From an uncultured Lutimaribacter sp. (GTDB lineage: Bacteria > Pseudomonadota > Alphaproteobacteria > Rhodobacterales > Rhodobacteraceae): 64,000 bases of DNA. Shown in pieces: positions 33,645 through 44,677 of this stretch (positions within the stretch are counted from its first letter, which is position 1; each line of letters begins with the position of its first letter). Location of the stretch: assembly GCA_913061505.1 (NCBI GenBank), contig CAJXSO010000003.1, forward strand, positions 1 to 64,000, in the 5' to 3' direction. The notes under the pieces are model-generated. The model made no database searches, was not told the origin of the DNA, and saw only the letters and a list, made by a program, of their open reading frames with translations. Both the position numbers and the translations under genes were made by a program.

Positions 33645-34229
33645 ATGCTGTCGCGTCGTGTATTTCTGGGCGGTCTTGGAACGGCTTTGGCCATGCCGCA
33701 GGTGGCTATGGCACAAAAACCCCAGCGGTTTCAGCCCGGGCCAGAACTGGCCCCCAGAATCGTGGCGCTGGACGCGTATTTGCCTGCAGGTGAAATACAT
33801 GTCGATCCAAACGTCTTTGCCCTGTATCTGACACTGCCCGATTACAAGGCCTGGCGTTATACCGTGGCGGTCTCAAAACCCGCCCTGTGGGAGCCGGGCA
33901 CCTACCATGTGAAATGGATGGCCGAATGGCCGCGCTGGCGCCCCACAAACGAGATGATCCGCCGCAACCCGGCGGCTTATGCCAAATATCGAGGCGGCAT
34001 GCCGGGCGGGCCGAACAACCCGCTGGGTGCGCGGGCGATTTACCTGTTTGATGGGCCGCGCGATACCTATTTGCGCATCCATGGCACCAACCAGCCATGG
34101 ACGGTGGGCACCGCCAGCTCGAACGGGTGCGCGCGCATGATCAACGAGCATGTGATCCACCTGGTGGCGCGGGTGCAGCGTGGGGCAAAGGTGGTGTTGC
34201 ACCCCAGATGGGGCAGCGAGCAGGCCTAG
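33645..34229 (+). CDS. L,D-transpeptidase (YkuD family)
   Basis: A 194-residue exported enzyme. The N-terminus MLSRRVFLGGLGTALAMPQ has a twin-arginine-like start and a signal peptide ending VAMA. The catalytic block is RIHGTNQPWTVGTASSNG followed by CARM, the H-G-T...S-x-G-C-x-R motif of YkuD enzymes that cross-link peptidoglycan or attach lipoproteins to it. A G-rich site lies before ATG 33645. Its stop overlaps that of the convergent aspartoacylase-like gene (ctag). Confidence 0.93.
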   Translation: MLSRRVFLGGLGTALAMPQVAMAQKPQRFQPGPELAPRIVALDAYLPAGEIHVDPNVFALYLTLPDYKAWRYTVAVSKPALWEPGTYHVKWMAEWPRWRPTNEMIRRNPAAYAKYRGGMPGGPNNPLGARAIYLFDGPRDTYLRIHGTNQPWTVGTASSNGCARMINEHVIHLVARVQRGAKVVLHPRWGSEQA

Positions 34230-35272
34230 ATGATTTCGTCTTCATCAAACAGCGGCTCGGCCTCCATCTGCGCGGCCATGCCTTCGATGGCGGCTTCGGC
34301 ATGGGCGGGTTTGCTGATTTCTGCAATGTGAAACAGCGCCTCGCCTTCGTTGACCACCGGCATATTGGTGCGCCCCACCACGATACCGCCCACCTCGCTG
34401 CGCAATTCCACCTCGGCCAGGCCGAAAGGATCGGCGATGATGCCCATGATCTCGCCTGGTTTCACCACATCGCCGGTGGTGCGGTAGGCGCGAAACAGCC
34501 CGCCTGCTGGCGCCCGCTGCCAGCCCGAGCGGTCGCTTGTTACAGGCGGGGCGGGGGCGCGCGGCACGCCGCGGGCGCTGATCATGCCCAGCTTGTGCAT
34601 CACCCGCAAAATCCCGGCCACGCCGGTGCGCGCGGCCAGCTCGTCAAAGCGCAGCCCCTCGCCCGCCTCGTAAAGCAGCACGTCAACGCCGGCCTCTTCG
34701 GCGGCCATCCGCAGCGAGCCTTCGCGCAGTTTCGAGCGCAGCATGACAGGGGCGCCAAAGGCCTCGCCCAACTGGCGCAGGCGGGCATTGCCGGGTGTCA
34801 GGCGGATTTGTGGCAAGTTGCTGCGCTGGATCGCGGCCGAGTGCAGATCGATGCCGATATCGGCGCGTTTGACGATCTGTTCCAAAAAGATATGCGCCAG
34901 CCGCGCCCCAAGCGAGCCCTCGGGCGTGCCGGGAAAACAGCGGTTTAGATCGCGCCGGTCGGGCAAATAGCGGGCATGGTTCAAAAACCCAAAGGTGTTG
35001 ACGATGGGCACCGCCATCAACGTGCCTGCCAAGCTGTGCAGGGGCCGGGCGCGCAACAGGCGGCGCACGATTTCCACGCCAATCACCTCGTCGCCATGGA
35101 TTGCGGCGCTGACAAACATCACCGGGCCCGGGCGTTTGCCGTGGATCACATGCACCGACATGGTGACAGGCGTGTGATCTGACAGCGACGATACCGGCAG
35201 CTCTATGGTGCGGCGGGTGCCGGGCGCCACGCTGTGGCCGGCCAGCACAAAGGCGTCGGGGCGGGGTGTCAT
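34226..35272 (-). CDS. Succinylglutamate desuccinylase/aspartoacylase-like zinc hydrolase
   Basis: A 348-residue M14-like metalloprotein of the AstE/AspA group. [10 protein letters not shown] gives the first zinc ligands (H-x-x-E), [10 protein letters not shown] the third, and [20 protein letters not shown] is the substrate arginine region. The C-terminal domain ([20 protein letters not shown]) is a barrel-sandwich domain. It is the last gene of a rimB-rimK operon, overlapping rimK by ATGA. In such neighbourhoods it is thought to remove groups added by the ATP-grasp ligase; this is inference. Confidence 0.88.
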   Translation of the reverse strand: MTPRPDAFVLAGHSVAPGTRRTIELPVSSLSDHTPVTMSVHVIHGKRPGPVMFVSAAIHGDEVIGVEIVRRLLRARPLHSLAGTLMAVPIVNTFGFLNHARYLPDRRDLNRCFPGTPEGSLGARLAHIFLEQIVKRADIGIDLHSAAIQRSNLPQIRLTPGNARLRQLGEAFGAPVMLRSKLREGSLRMAAEEAGVDVLLYEAGEGLRFDELAARTGVAGILRVMHKLGMISARGVPRAPAPPVTSDRSGWQRAPAGGLFRAYRTTGDVVKPGEIMGIIADPFGLAEVELRSEVGGIVVGRTNMPVVNEGEALFHIAEISKPAHAEAAIEGMAAQMEAEPLFDEDEII

Positions 35273-36174
35273 CCTTTGCCCTTGGTGCGGGTGGCGCCAT
35301 CGCGGGCGGTGCGTTCGATGAAGGCAATCACCATATCGGCGATGTCTTTGCCGGTGGCCTCTTCCACGCCTTCCAGCCCGGGCGAGCTGTTCACCTCCAT
35401 CACCACCGGCCCGTGGTTCGAGCGCAACATATCCACGCCGCACACATTCAGCCCCATGGCCCGCGCTGCGCGCAATGCGGTCGAGCGTTCCTCGGGCGTG
35501 ATTTTCACCGCCTTTGCCGTGCCCCCGCGGTGCAGGTTCGAGCGAAATTCGCCCTCGGCCCCGGTGCGCTGCATGGCGGCGACCACCTTGCCGCCAATCA
35601 CAAAGGCGCGGATATCGGTGCTGCCGGCCTCTTTGATGAATTCCTGCACCAAGATGTTCACATCGGCGCCGCGAAACGCCTCGATCACCGATTTTGCCGA
35701 CCGTTCGGTATCGGCCAAAACCACGCCGATGCCTTGGGTGCCTTCCAGCAGTTTGATCACCACAGGCGCGCCGCCCGATAGTTTGATCACCTCTTCGGCT
35801 TTTTTCGGGTCATGGGCAAATGTGGTGACTGGCAGGCCAATGCCATCGCGCGCCAGCAATTGCATCGAGCGCAGCTTATCGCGCGAGCGCCCGATGGCCA
35901 CGCTTTCGTTCAGCGGGTAGACCCCTTGCATTTCAAATTGCCGCAGCACCGCCAGCCCGTAAAACGTGATCGATGCGCCAATGCGCGGGATCACCGCATC
36001 GTAGCGGGGCAGTTTGGCGCCCTCGTAGTAAATTTCGGGCCGGCGCGAGGCGATGTTCATCGAACAGCGCAGCGTGTTGATCATATCCAGCTCGTGGCCC
36101 CGTGCCTCGGCTGCCTGTTTCAGGCGCTGGTGCGAATAGAGCTTTGGGTTACGGGTTAGCATGGCGATTTTCAT
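35269..36174 (-). CDS. rimK: RimK-type ATP-grasp glutamate ligase
   Basis: A 301-residue ATP-grasp enzyme of the RimK family, which adds glutamate residues to the C-terminus of ribosomal protein S6 or makes poly-glutamate. [38 protein letters not shown] and [20 protein letters not shown] are the ATP/Mg segments, and the N-terminal [18 protein letters not shown] is the RimK preATP domain. It overlaps genes on both sides by four bases (ATGA), so the three proteins are probably made together. Confidence 0.94.
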   Translation of the reverse strand: MKIAMLTRNPKLYSHQRLKQAAEARGHELDMINTLRCSMNIASRRPEIYYEGAKLPRYDAVIPRIGASITFYGLAVLRQFEMQGVYPLNESVAIGRSRDKLRSMQLLARDGIGLPVTTFAHDPKKAEEVIKLSGGAPVVIKLLEGTQGIGVVLADTERSAKSVIEAFRGADVNILVQEFIKEAGSTDIRAFVIGGKVVAAMQRTGAEGEFRSNLHRGGTAKAVKITPEERSTALRAARAMGLNVCGVDMLRSNHGPVVMEVNSSPGLEGVEEATGKDIADMVIAFIERTARDGATRTKGKG

Positions 36175-36662
36175 TCGGGGGTGCCTTTTTGCGCAAACGA
36201 CAGGCCCGCCACCAGCGGTGGCCCGGCCAGAAAAGATTTGCCCGCATCCACAAGGATACGCCGGCGGCGAATGGCGGTGCGGCCCAAGATAATGGGCATG
36301 GCCATGGCGCTGCGGTTGGCAAGGGTAATTTCAATGGGCCAGCGGCGTTGGCCCAGCACCAGCCCGGTTTCAATCACCAGCCTGTGTTGGGGTAAGCCGC
36401 TGGTGTTTTTCACAGCCCGCTGATCTACCAGCGGCGCCTCGCAATCGGTGGCGGCCACGCCCGAGCTGTGGGGGATGTGAAAGCGCACCCAGGGCCGGCC
36501 GTCTTTTTCAAAGCGGCGAATGCGCGTGGCGTGCAGTGCTGATGTGCGCGCGCCGGTATCGATTTTTGCCTGCAGCACAATGCCCAGATCGGGCAGCGCG
36601 ATACGTTCGCGCCAGCCAATCACGATGGGGGCTGCAGCCCTGCCATGCTTATCTGTGCTCAT
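36171..36662 (-). CDS. RimB-like retropepsin-type aspartic protease (COG4067)
   Basis: A 163-residue protein with [13 protein letters not shown], the D-T-G-A active-site loop of the single-domain retropepsin-like proteases called RimB or COG4067, and [14 protein letters not shown] near the C-terminus. These proteins are regularly encoded next to rimK and are linked to cutting or regulating the glutamylated product. ATG 36662 with agagg upstream is preferred to GTG 36668. It is first in the operon. Confidence 0.85.
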   Translation of the reverse strand: MSTDKHGRAAAPIVIGWRERIALPDLGIVLQAKIDTGARTSALHATRIRRFEKDGRPWVRFHIPHSSGVAATDCEAPLVDQRAVKNTSGLPQHRLVIETGLVLGQRRWPIEITLANRSAMAMPIILGRTAIRRRRILVDAGKSFLAGPPLVAGLSFAQKGTPE

Positions 36663-36784
36663 GGGCACCTCTGCGAGGAAACATTCCTACGGTGCCATGC
36701 TTTTTGCCATGACAAAATAGAAATTCAGTTGCGCCCGTTAAGCGCAGCTTGGGCGCTTGTCTACAGGCAAAATGGTGCCCCAAA

Positions 36785-36812
36785 AGGAAAGGGCCCCGAT
36801 TGGGGCCCCTTG
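36785..36812 (-). terminator. Terminator of the 1-Cys peroxiredoxin gene
   Basis: gggcccc and ggggccc pair around a short loop. On the minus strand a T-rich tail (TTTCCTTTTG) follows, 27 bases after the peroxiredoxin stop. Confidence 0.75.
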
Positions 36813-36838
36813 ATCACGCAGTCTGTGCAAAAACGCGC

Positions 36839-37492
36839 TTAGGCGCCCAGTTTGGTGGTGCGCAGATAGGGCAGTTTTACATCGATTTCGCCAAATTTTT
36901 CGCGGGCTTGGTCGTCGTTCAGCGACAGCGCCACGATCACGTCTTGGCCTACAGTCCAGTTGGCCGGGGTTGCGATGGGGGTGCCAAAGGTGGCCTGCAG
37001 CCCATCGAGGGCGCGCAGCACTTCGGCAAAGTTGCGGCCAACCGACATGGGGTAGGTCATGATCAGCTGCACCTTTTTATCGGGGCTGATGATGAAAACC
37101 GAACGCACGCTGGCCGAATCTGCGGCAGTGCGGCCATCGGGCAAATAGGCATCGGCGGGCAGCATATCAAAGGCTTTTGACACCTCCAGCCCGGTATCTG
37201 CGATGATGGGGAAGGTGGGTTGAGCACCGGCAAAAGCGGCGATATCGCCTTTCCACTGTTTGTGCTCGTCCACGCCATCGACCGACAGGCCAATGACCTT
37301 GGTGTTGCGCTTGGCCCATTCATCGGCCAGCTGCGCCACGGCGCCGAATTCGGTTGTGCAGACGGGGGTGAAATCTTTGGGGTGGCTGAACAAGATCGCC
37401 CAGCTATCGCCGATCCAATCATGGAATGTGATGGTGCCTTGATCGGTTTCAGCGGTGAAATTTGGCACGATGTCGTTGATGCGCAGGCCCAT
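36839..37492 (-). CDS. 1-Cys peroxiredoxin (Prx6 type)
   Basis: A 217-residue peroxidase. SHPKDFTPVCTTEFG holds the peroxidatic Cys, and there is no second conserved Cys, which is the Prx6 pattern. The C-terminal extension TPANWTVGQDVIVALSL is also typical of this group. aggaga precedes the start. It probably reduces organic peroxides with a glutathione-type partner. Confidence 0.94.
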   Translation of the reverse strand: MGLRINDIVPNFTAETDQGTITFHDWIGDSWAILFSHPKDFTPVCTTEFGAVAQLADEWAKRNTKVIGLSVDGVDEHKQWKGDIAAFAGAQPTFPIIADTGLEVSKAFDMLPADAYLPDGRTAADSASVRSVFIISPDKKVQLIMTYPMSVGRNFAEVLRALDGLQATFGTPIATPANWTVGQDVIVALSLNDDQAREKFGEIDVKLPYLRTTKLGA

Positions 37493-37726
37493 GAAGATCT
37501 CCTGTGGTTCATGAATATTCCGTTTCTTAGATACATTCTAAATTGCCAGATACCAGCCCCGTTGCCCGACAATGCCGCCAGGGTGACAGGATGTCGCTGG
37601 GCGGCTGTGCCGTGGCGTTCGGGTAAATCTGATTTATCCGCCCTTGTCCTGCGCCATGGCCAGTGACACAGTGGCGCCGAGAACCCGGTGGGTGCCGGAA
37701 TCATGAATTTCGACGGAGGCTCTGAG

Positions 37727-39166
37727 ATGATCGAGAAACGCCAATTTTATATCAACGGCGCATGGGTAGACCCGGTTGTGCCACGCGACCATCACGTGAT
37801 CGACCCCTCTACAGAAGAGCCTTGCGCGGTGATTTCGATGGGTGGGCAGGGCGATACCGATGCCGCGGTGGCTGCAGCCAAAGCCGCGTTTCCCGGCTGG
37901 ATGGCCACCCCCGTGGCCGAGCGTATTGCGCTGGTTGAAAAGATGCTTGAGGTTTACAAAAGCCGGTCCGAGGATCTGGCCCAAGCCATCAGCATTTGCA
38001 TGGGCGCGCCCATTGAAATGGCACGCACCCAGCAGGTGGGCGCCGGGCTGTGGCACACCAGCAATTTCCTGAAAGCGGCAAAGAATTTCCAGTTTATCCG
38101 CCCCTTGGGCGATCATGCCCCCAATGACCGCATCGTATACGAGCCGGTGGGCGTGTGTGCGCTGATCACGCCGTGGAACTGGCCGATGAACCAGGTCACG
38201 CTGAAAGTGGTGGCAGCGGCCATCGCGGGCTGCACCATGGTGCTGAAACCATCGGAAGAAAGCCCGCTGGATGCGATTGTGTTTGCCGAAATCATGCACG
38301 AGGCAGGCTTTCCCGCCGGTGTGTTCAACCTGGTCAATGGCGATGGCTTAGGCGTGGGCACGCAGCTTTCGGGGCACAAGGATGTGGATATGGTCAGCTT
38401 TACCGGCTCGACCCGCGCGGGCATTGCGATTTCCAAAAATGCCGCCGACACGCTCAAGCGTGTGCATCTGGAACTGGGTGGCAAGGGCGCGAATATCATC
38501 TTTGATGATGCCGATGAAAAAGCGGTCAAGCGTGGCGTGTTGCATATGATGAACAACACCGGCCAAAGCTGTAATGCCCCCAGCCGCATGTTGGTGCAGC
38601 GTGGCATCTACGAGCAGGCGGTTGAAACCGCGGCGCAGGTGGCCAGTGGCATTCAGGTGGGCGACAGCCACGCCGAAGGCCGCCACATCGGCCCGGTGGT
38701 GAACGAGGCACAATGGGGCAAAATCCAGGGCCTTATCCAAAAGGGCATTGATGAAGGCGCGCGCTTGGTCGCCGGTGGCACGGGCCGCCCCGAAGGCTTT
38801 AACAAAGGCTTTTATGTGCGCCCCACGGTGTTTGCCGATGTGACCAACGATATGACCATCGCGCGCGAGGAAATCTTTGGCCCGGTGCTGTCGATCATCC
38901 CGTTTGAGACCGAGCAAGAAGCCGTAGAGATTGCCAATGACACGGTTTATGGCCTGACCAACTATGTGCAAACCCAAGATGGCAGCCGCGCCAACCGCCT
39001 GGCTTTGCAGCTGCGTTCGGGCATGGTGGAAATGAACGGCCAAAGCCGCGGCGCGGGCGCGCCCTTTGGGGGGATGAAACAATCTGGCAATGGCCGCGAG
39101 GGTGGCGTTTGGGGGATTGAGGATTTCCTAGAGGTCAAAGCCGTGGCAGGCTGGGCCGCCGAATAA
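37727..39166 (+). CDS. NAD(P)-dependent aldehyde dehydrogenase
   Basis: A 479-residue aldehyde dehydrogenase. CALITPWNWPMNQVTLKV and VLKPSEESPLDA bind the cofactor, FTGSTRAG leads to the catalytic Glu in LELGGKGANI, and the nucleophile Cys lies in NTGQSCNAPSRM. EEIFGPVLSIIPF and PFGGMKQSG are further family blocks. The start at 37727 follows cggaggc; the ORF is open 13 codons further. Substrate unknown. Confidence 0.93.
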   Translation: MIEKRQFYINGAWVDPVVPRDHHVIDPSTEEPCAVISMGGQGDTDAAVAAAKAAFPGWMATPVAERIALVEKMLEVYKSRSEDLAQAISICMGAPIEMARTQQVGAGLWHTSNFLKAAKNFQFIRPLGDHAPNDRIVYEPVGVCALITPWNWPMNQVTLKVVAAAIAGCTMVLKPSEESPLDAIVFAEIMHEAGFPAGVFNLVNGDGLGVGTQLSGHKDVDMVSFTGSTRAGIAISKNAADTLKRVHLELGGKGANIIFDDADEKAVKRGVLHMMNNTGQSCNAPSRMLVQRGIYEQAVETAAQVASGIQVGDSHAEGRHIGPVVNEAQWGKIQGLIQKGIDEGARLVAGGTGRPEGFNKGFYVRPTVFADVTNDMTIAREEIFGPVLSIIPFETEQEAVEIANDTVYGLTNYVQTQDGSRANRLALQLRSGMVEMNGQSRGAGAPFGGMKQSGNGREGGVWGIEDFLEVKAVAGWAAE

Positions 39167-39232
39167 GGCAGCCTATTAGCCGCAGCCTGGTGCAACGCTG
39201 GGCTGCCTATGTGCCAAAGACAGCAACCGCCA

Positions 39233-39265
39233 TAAAAAAAGCCCCGGTCAGTGCCGGGGCTTTTT
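39233..39265. terminator. Bidirectional terminator between aldehyde dehydrogenase and pnp
   Basis: aaaaaaagccccgg and ccggggcttttt flank a short loop, giving U-tracts in both directions for the two convergent genes. Confidence 0.9.
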
Positions 39266-39284
39266 ATGTTCAGGGGCAGGCGCC

Positions 39285-41423
39285 TTATTCGGCGTCGCCT
39301 TCTGCTTCTTTGGTGGCTTCTTCGCCGGTTTCCTGATCGACCACTTTCATCGACAGGCGCACCTTGCCGCGGTCGTCAAAGCCCAGCAGCTTGACCCATA
39401 CCTCTTGGCCTTCTTTCAGAACGTCCGAGGGGTGATTCAGGCGGCGGTTTTCGATTTGGCTGACATGCACCAGGCCATCGCGCTTGCCGAAGAAATTCAC
39501 AAAGGCGCCGAAATCGACCAGTTTCACAACCTTGCCTTTGTAGATTTTGCCTTCTTCGGGTTCGGCCACGATCGAATAGATCATGTCATAGGCTTTTTGG
39601 ATGGCATCGCCATTCGACGAGGCAATCTTGATGATACCATCGTCGTTGATGTCAACCTTGGCGCCCGAAACCTCGACGATCTCGCGGATCACCTTGCCGC
39701 CCGAGCCGATCACTTCGCGGATCTTATCGGTGGGGATTTGCATGGTTTCAATGCGCGGTGCGTGGGCGCTGAATTCGCCAGCACCCGAAAGCGCCTTGTT
39801 CATTTCACCCAAGATATGCAACCGGCCAGCTTTGGCCTGTTCCAGCGCTTTTTCCATGATTTCCGGTGTGATACCGGCCACCTTGATATCCATCTGCAGG
39901 CTGGTGATGCCTGCCTCGGTGCCGGCCACTTTGAAATCCATATCGCCCAGGTGGTCTTCGTCGCCCAAGATATCGGTCAACACAGCCCAGCTGCCGTCGT
40001 CTTCCAGCACCAGGCCCATGGCCACACCGGCAACCGCAGCTTTCAGCGGCACGCCCGCATCCATCATCGACAGCGAGCCACCACAGACCGACGCCATCGA
40101 AGACGAGCCGTTCGATTCTGTGATCTCGGACACGATACGAATGGTATAGGGGAAATCGGTGGGCGCAGGCAAAACCGCCTGCAGCGCACGCCATGCCAGC
40201 TTGCCATGGCCAATCTCGCGGCGGCCCGGGCTGCCAACGCGGCCAACTTCACCAACCGAATAGGGGGGGAAGTTGTAATGCAGCAGGAAGTTCGATTTGA
40301 AATTCCCGTGCAACGCGTCGATGAATTGTTCGTCATCGCCCGTGCCCAGGGTGGTCACAACCAGGCCTTGGGTTTCGCCACGGGTGAACAGGGCCGAGCC
40401 ATGGGTGCGCGGCAGCAGGCCGGTTTCGCACACAATGGGGCGCACCTGATCCAGCGCGCGGCCATCGATACGCTTGCCTTCTTTCACAACCGTGCTGCGC
40501 AGCACGCCCGATTCCAGCTTTTTCAGTGCCGAACCCAGGTTTGCATCTTCCAGCTCTTCTTCGCTTAGCGCGGCCTTGATGGCCTCTTTGGCGGCGGCCA
40601 CGGCTGCCACGCGCTCTTGCTTGTTCAAGATGGCGTAGGCGGCGCGCATCTGATCTTCGCCCAAGCTTTTCACGCGCTCGTAAAGGGCGCTGTAATCGGG
40701 GGCTGCAAAATCAAACGGCTCTTTGGCGGCGGCTTCGGCCAGCGAAATGATCAGGTCTAGCACCGGCTGGATCTGCTGATGGGCAAATACCACGGCGCCC
40801 AGCATTTCGGCTTCGGTCAGCTCGTAGGCTTCTGATTCCACCATCATCACGGCGTCTTTGGTGCCTGCGACCACCAGATCAAGGCGCTGTTCGGGGTTCA
40901 GGCGCAGGTCTTGCATGTCGTCAACCGAGGGGTTGAGCACATAATCGCCATCCACAAAGCCCACGCGGCAGCCGGCAATCGGGCCCATAAAGGGCACGCC
41001 CGAAATGGTCAGCGCGGCGCTGGCGGCGATCATCGCCACGATATCGGGGTCATTCACCAGATCGTGGCTCAGCACGGTGCACATCACCAGCACTTCGTGT
41101 TTGAAGCCCGGCACAAACAACGGGCGAATGGGCCGGTCGATCAGGCGTGCGGTCAGCGTTTCTTTTTCAGTCGGGCGCGCCTCGCGCTTGAAAAAGCCAC
41201 CGGGAACCTTGCCCGCGGCATAGTATTTTTCCTGGTAGTGAACCGTCAGCGGAAAGAAATCCTGGCCCGGTTTGGCCTCTTTGGCGAAGGTCACGTTGGC
41301 CATAACGCTGGTTTCACCCAGCGTGGCAATCACGGTGCCATCTGCCTGACGGGCAACCTTGCCCGTTTCCAGTGTCAGCGTTTCATCGCCCCACTGCATT
41401 GTTTTCGTCGTCACGTTGAACAT
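39285..41423 (-). CDS. pnp: Polyribonucleotide nucleotidyltransferase (PNPase)
   Basis: A 712-residue 3'-5' phosphorolytic exonuclease of the RNA degradosome: two RNase PH domains (the first with [20 protein letters not shown], the second with [20 protein letters not shown]), a KH domain ([20 protein letters not shown]) and a C-terminal S1 domain ([20 protein letters not shown]). The start at 41423 ([11 protein letters not shown]) is the family N-terminus. It is not next to rpsO, its usual neighbour, which lies 4.9 kb away with three opposite-strand genes between. Confidence 0.97.
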   Translation of the reverse strand: MFNVTTKTMQWGDETLTLETGKVARQADGTVIATLGETSVMANVTFAKEAKPGQDFFPLTVHYQEKYYAAGKVPGGFFKREARPTEKETLTARLIDRPIRPLFVPGFKHEVLVMCTVLSHDLVNDPDIVAMIAASAALTISGVPFMGPIAGCRVGFVDGDYVLNPSVDDMQDLRLNPEQRLDLVVAGTKDAVMMVESEAYELTEAEMLGAVVFAHQQIQPVLDLIISLAEAAAKEPFDFAAPDYSALYERVKSLGEDQMRAAYAILNKQERVAAVAAAKEAIKAALSEEELEDANLGSALKKLESGVLRSTVVKEGKRIDGRALDQVRPIVCETGLLPRTHGSALFTRGETQGLVVTTLGTGDDEQFIDALHGNFKSNFLLHYNFPPYSVGEVGRVGSPGRREIGHGKLAWRALQAVLPAPTDFPYTIRIVSEITESNGSSSMASVCGGSLSMMDAGVPLKAAVAGVAMGLVLEDDGSWAVLTDILGDEDHLGDMDFKVAGTEAGITSLQMDIKVAGITPEIMEKALEQAKAGRLHILGEMNKALSGAGEFSAHAPRIETMQIPTDKIREVIGSGGKVIREIVEVSGAKVDINDDGIIKIASSNGDAIQKAYDMIYSIVAEPEEGKIYKGKVVKLVDFGAFVNFFGKRDGLVHVSQIENRRLNHPSDVLKEGQEVWVKLLGFDDRGKVRLSMKVVDQETGEEATKEAEGDAE

Positions 41424-41733
41424 CTGTCGTATCCTGTAAGGGAGCGCACCCAGCCCCTGCCGGGTCTCCCGTTTGCATGGCGGCCCCATTGCCGCCGACC
41501 CATTCCATCTTAGTTTCGAGCGCCAGGGTCAGGGCGCAACGTCTCAGATGCGGGGGCCATACATGTTTTTAGCCCTATTGGGAAGCACAGAGTTCCGCAC
41601 AGCCCCCGCTGGAGGCACGGTAACAAACCATCACGCCCAATTGACGCTGCGCGACGGGCTTTGTGTTGCACATCCCGCGCCCTAGATGGATGGTGTGCGC
41701 ACGCTTTCCTGCAAAGAAATAGGAGATACCCAA
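41424..41733. other. Intergenic region between divergent pnp and degP
   Basis: These 310 bases hold the pnp leader and the HtrA-protease promoter region. I see no convincing gene, RNA or strong promoter. A TTGACG at 41641-41646 is not followed by a good -10 box at normal spacing. Confidence 0.4.
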
Positions 41734-43215
<1,482 letters not shown>

Positions 43216-43238
43216 GGCGCAACACGCGTCATGCATCA

Positions 43239-43267
43239 ACGGGGGCGCCCTGGGGCGCCCCTTTTTT
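43239..43267 (+). terminator. Terminator after the HtrA protease gene
   Basis: ggggcgcc and ggcgcccc form a stable stem, followed by TTTTTT. It lies 24 bases after the stop codon. Confidence 0.85.
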
Positions 43268-43357
43268 GTGCTTCATGCAAACACCCCAGTGCTGCCTTTT
43301 TTCAGCCGCAAATATTTGGCGAAATACCTGCACCAATTTCAGTAGCGAGCTGTTTGC

Positions 43358-44593
43358 ATGCCCTCTTTTTTTACCCCCTCTCGGTTGCTTGGCATCTTGC
43401 CGCGCCCGCGGCCTGCGGCATTTGCCCCGGTTGCCCCGGCGGCCCAGGTTGTGGCCGATTACGCCAAAACCCACGCCTTGCCCCTGCGCCACGATGGGCC
43501 AGATCTGCAGGCGCAGGCCGCAATCGCCACGCGGGGGCTGTTTTTGGCCCGCCAAGAGCGGTGGTCAGATTTATCGCATGAAATGAAAATAGCCGACCGG
43601 CATCTGGACCGCACATTGGGCGGTGTGGCCCATGCCCCGCTTTTGGCGCGTGGGGCGGCCTGCGATGCCATTGGCCCCTTGTTGCAAGTGTTGGCAGACC
43701 CGGGGCTGGTGGCCGCCCACGCCCCCGGCGGTGGCATTGCCGCGCTGCAAGAGGCGTTGGAAGATTTCGAAGATGATTTTGCCCTTGGTTTGGTGCTGGT
43801 TTATGCCCTGATCGAAACCGGGCTTGCATGGCGCGGGCAGGGCTGGGTTTCAGATGTGCCACAGGCGCATTGGCAGCAATTTCAGGCACATTTCCAGCAG
43901 GCGCAGGCGGTTTTGGCCGCACATGGGCAGTATACACGCAACAGCGCCGCCTATGCCGCGGCGCGTTGTGCGCTTTTTGCCGCGCTGCCCGCGCGTGCCG
44001 ACGAGGTGTGCACCGCCTATGAATGGTTGATCGATCTTGATCCGGGCAACCCCCATCATATGCGCAATTTCGGTGTGCATTTGCTGCCGCGCTGGTTTGG
44101 CGATTACGACCAGCTCGAGGCGCAGGCGCAGCGCATTGCGGGGCGGTGTGCCTCGGTTTGGGGCGGAGGCGGTTATGCTTGGGTCTATCTAGATGCTTTG
44201 CGCCACGATCCCAAGGCGCTGACCGTGTTGAATGTAGATCGGTTCACAAATGCGGTGCAGGCCATTTTGGACAGTGCGGAAAACCCCCATTATGCCAATG
44301 ATTTGGCCGCGTTTGGCGCGCTTACCCTGGCGGGCCCGGCGTATCAGTCGCGCCTGTTGCGCCCCATGGCCCAAGGGCTGCGCCAGGGCCTGGATGCGGT
44401 GTTGCAGGGCCGCTTGCGCGAAATTCACGCCCCCGTTTGGGAACAGGCCGCGCAAGCTGTGGTTTTGCCAGGCACAGCGGCGCGCCCGATGATCGCGGAT
44501 GGCGGTAAAATTCCGACCCAGGTGCATCTTTTTCAGCCCAGCTTGCGCAGGCGGGCAGAAATTTCGCGCTTAAGGCCCAGTTTGTCGGCCTAA
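43358..44593 (+). CDS. Hypothetical protein, 411 residues
   Basis: I do not recognise this protein. It is rich in Ala, Leu, Gln and His and appears all-helical, with segments such as DLDPGNPHHMRNFGVHLLP that recall tetratricopeptide-like repeats, but no clear repeat period is seen. There is no signal peptide or membrane helix. Codon use is like its neighbours, and it lies alone between the HtrA gene and gatB. Confidence 0.7.
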   Translation: MPSFFTPSRLLGILPRPRPAAFAPVAPAAQVVADYAKTHALPLRHDGPDLQAQAAIATRGLFLARQERWSDLSHEMKIADRHLDRTLGGVAHAPLLARGAACDAIGPLLQVLADPGLVAAHAPGGGIAALQEALEDFEDDFALGLVLVYALIETGLAWRGQGWVSDVPQAHWQQFQAHFQQAQAVLAAHGQYTRNSAAYAAARCALFAALPARADEVCTAYEWLIDLDPGNPHHMRNFGVHLLPRWFGDYDQLEAQAQRIAGRCASVWGGGGYAWVYLDALRHDPKALTVLNVDRFTNAVQAILDSAENPHYANDLAAFGALTLAGPAYQSRLLRPMAQGLRQGLDAVLQGRLREIHAPVWEQAAQAVVLPGTAARPMIADGGKIPTQVHLFQPSLRRRAEISRLRPSLSA

Positions 44594-44677
44594 GCCTGGG
44601 TTGCGCGCCCCATTACGCTTGCCCCGCCTGCGGTGACGATTTAGAACGCCGCTGATCTATCCACTAAGGGGGCAGCG

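Noticed and set aside
39405-40568. A 387-codon plus-strand ORF opposite pnp
   Set aside because: Shadow of the PNPase gene.
41641-41669. Possible promoter of the HtrA gene (TTGACG)
   Set aside because: No acceptable -10 box at 16-18 bases.
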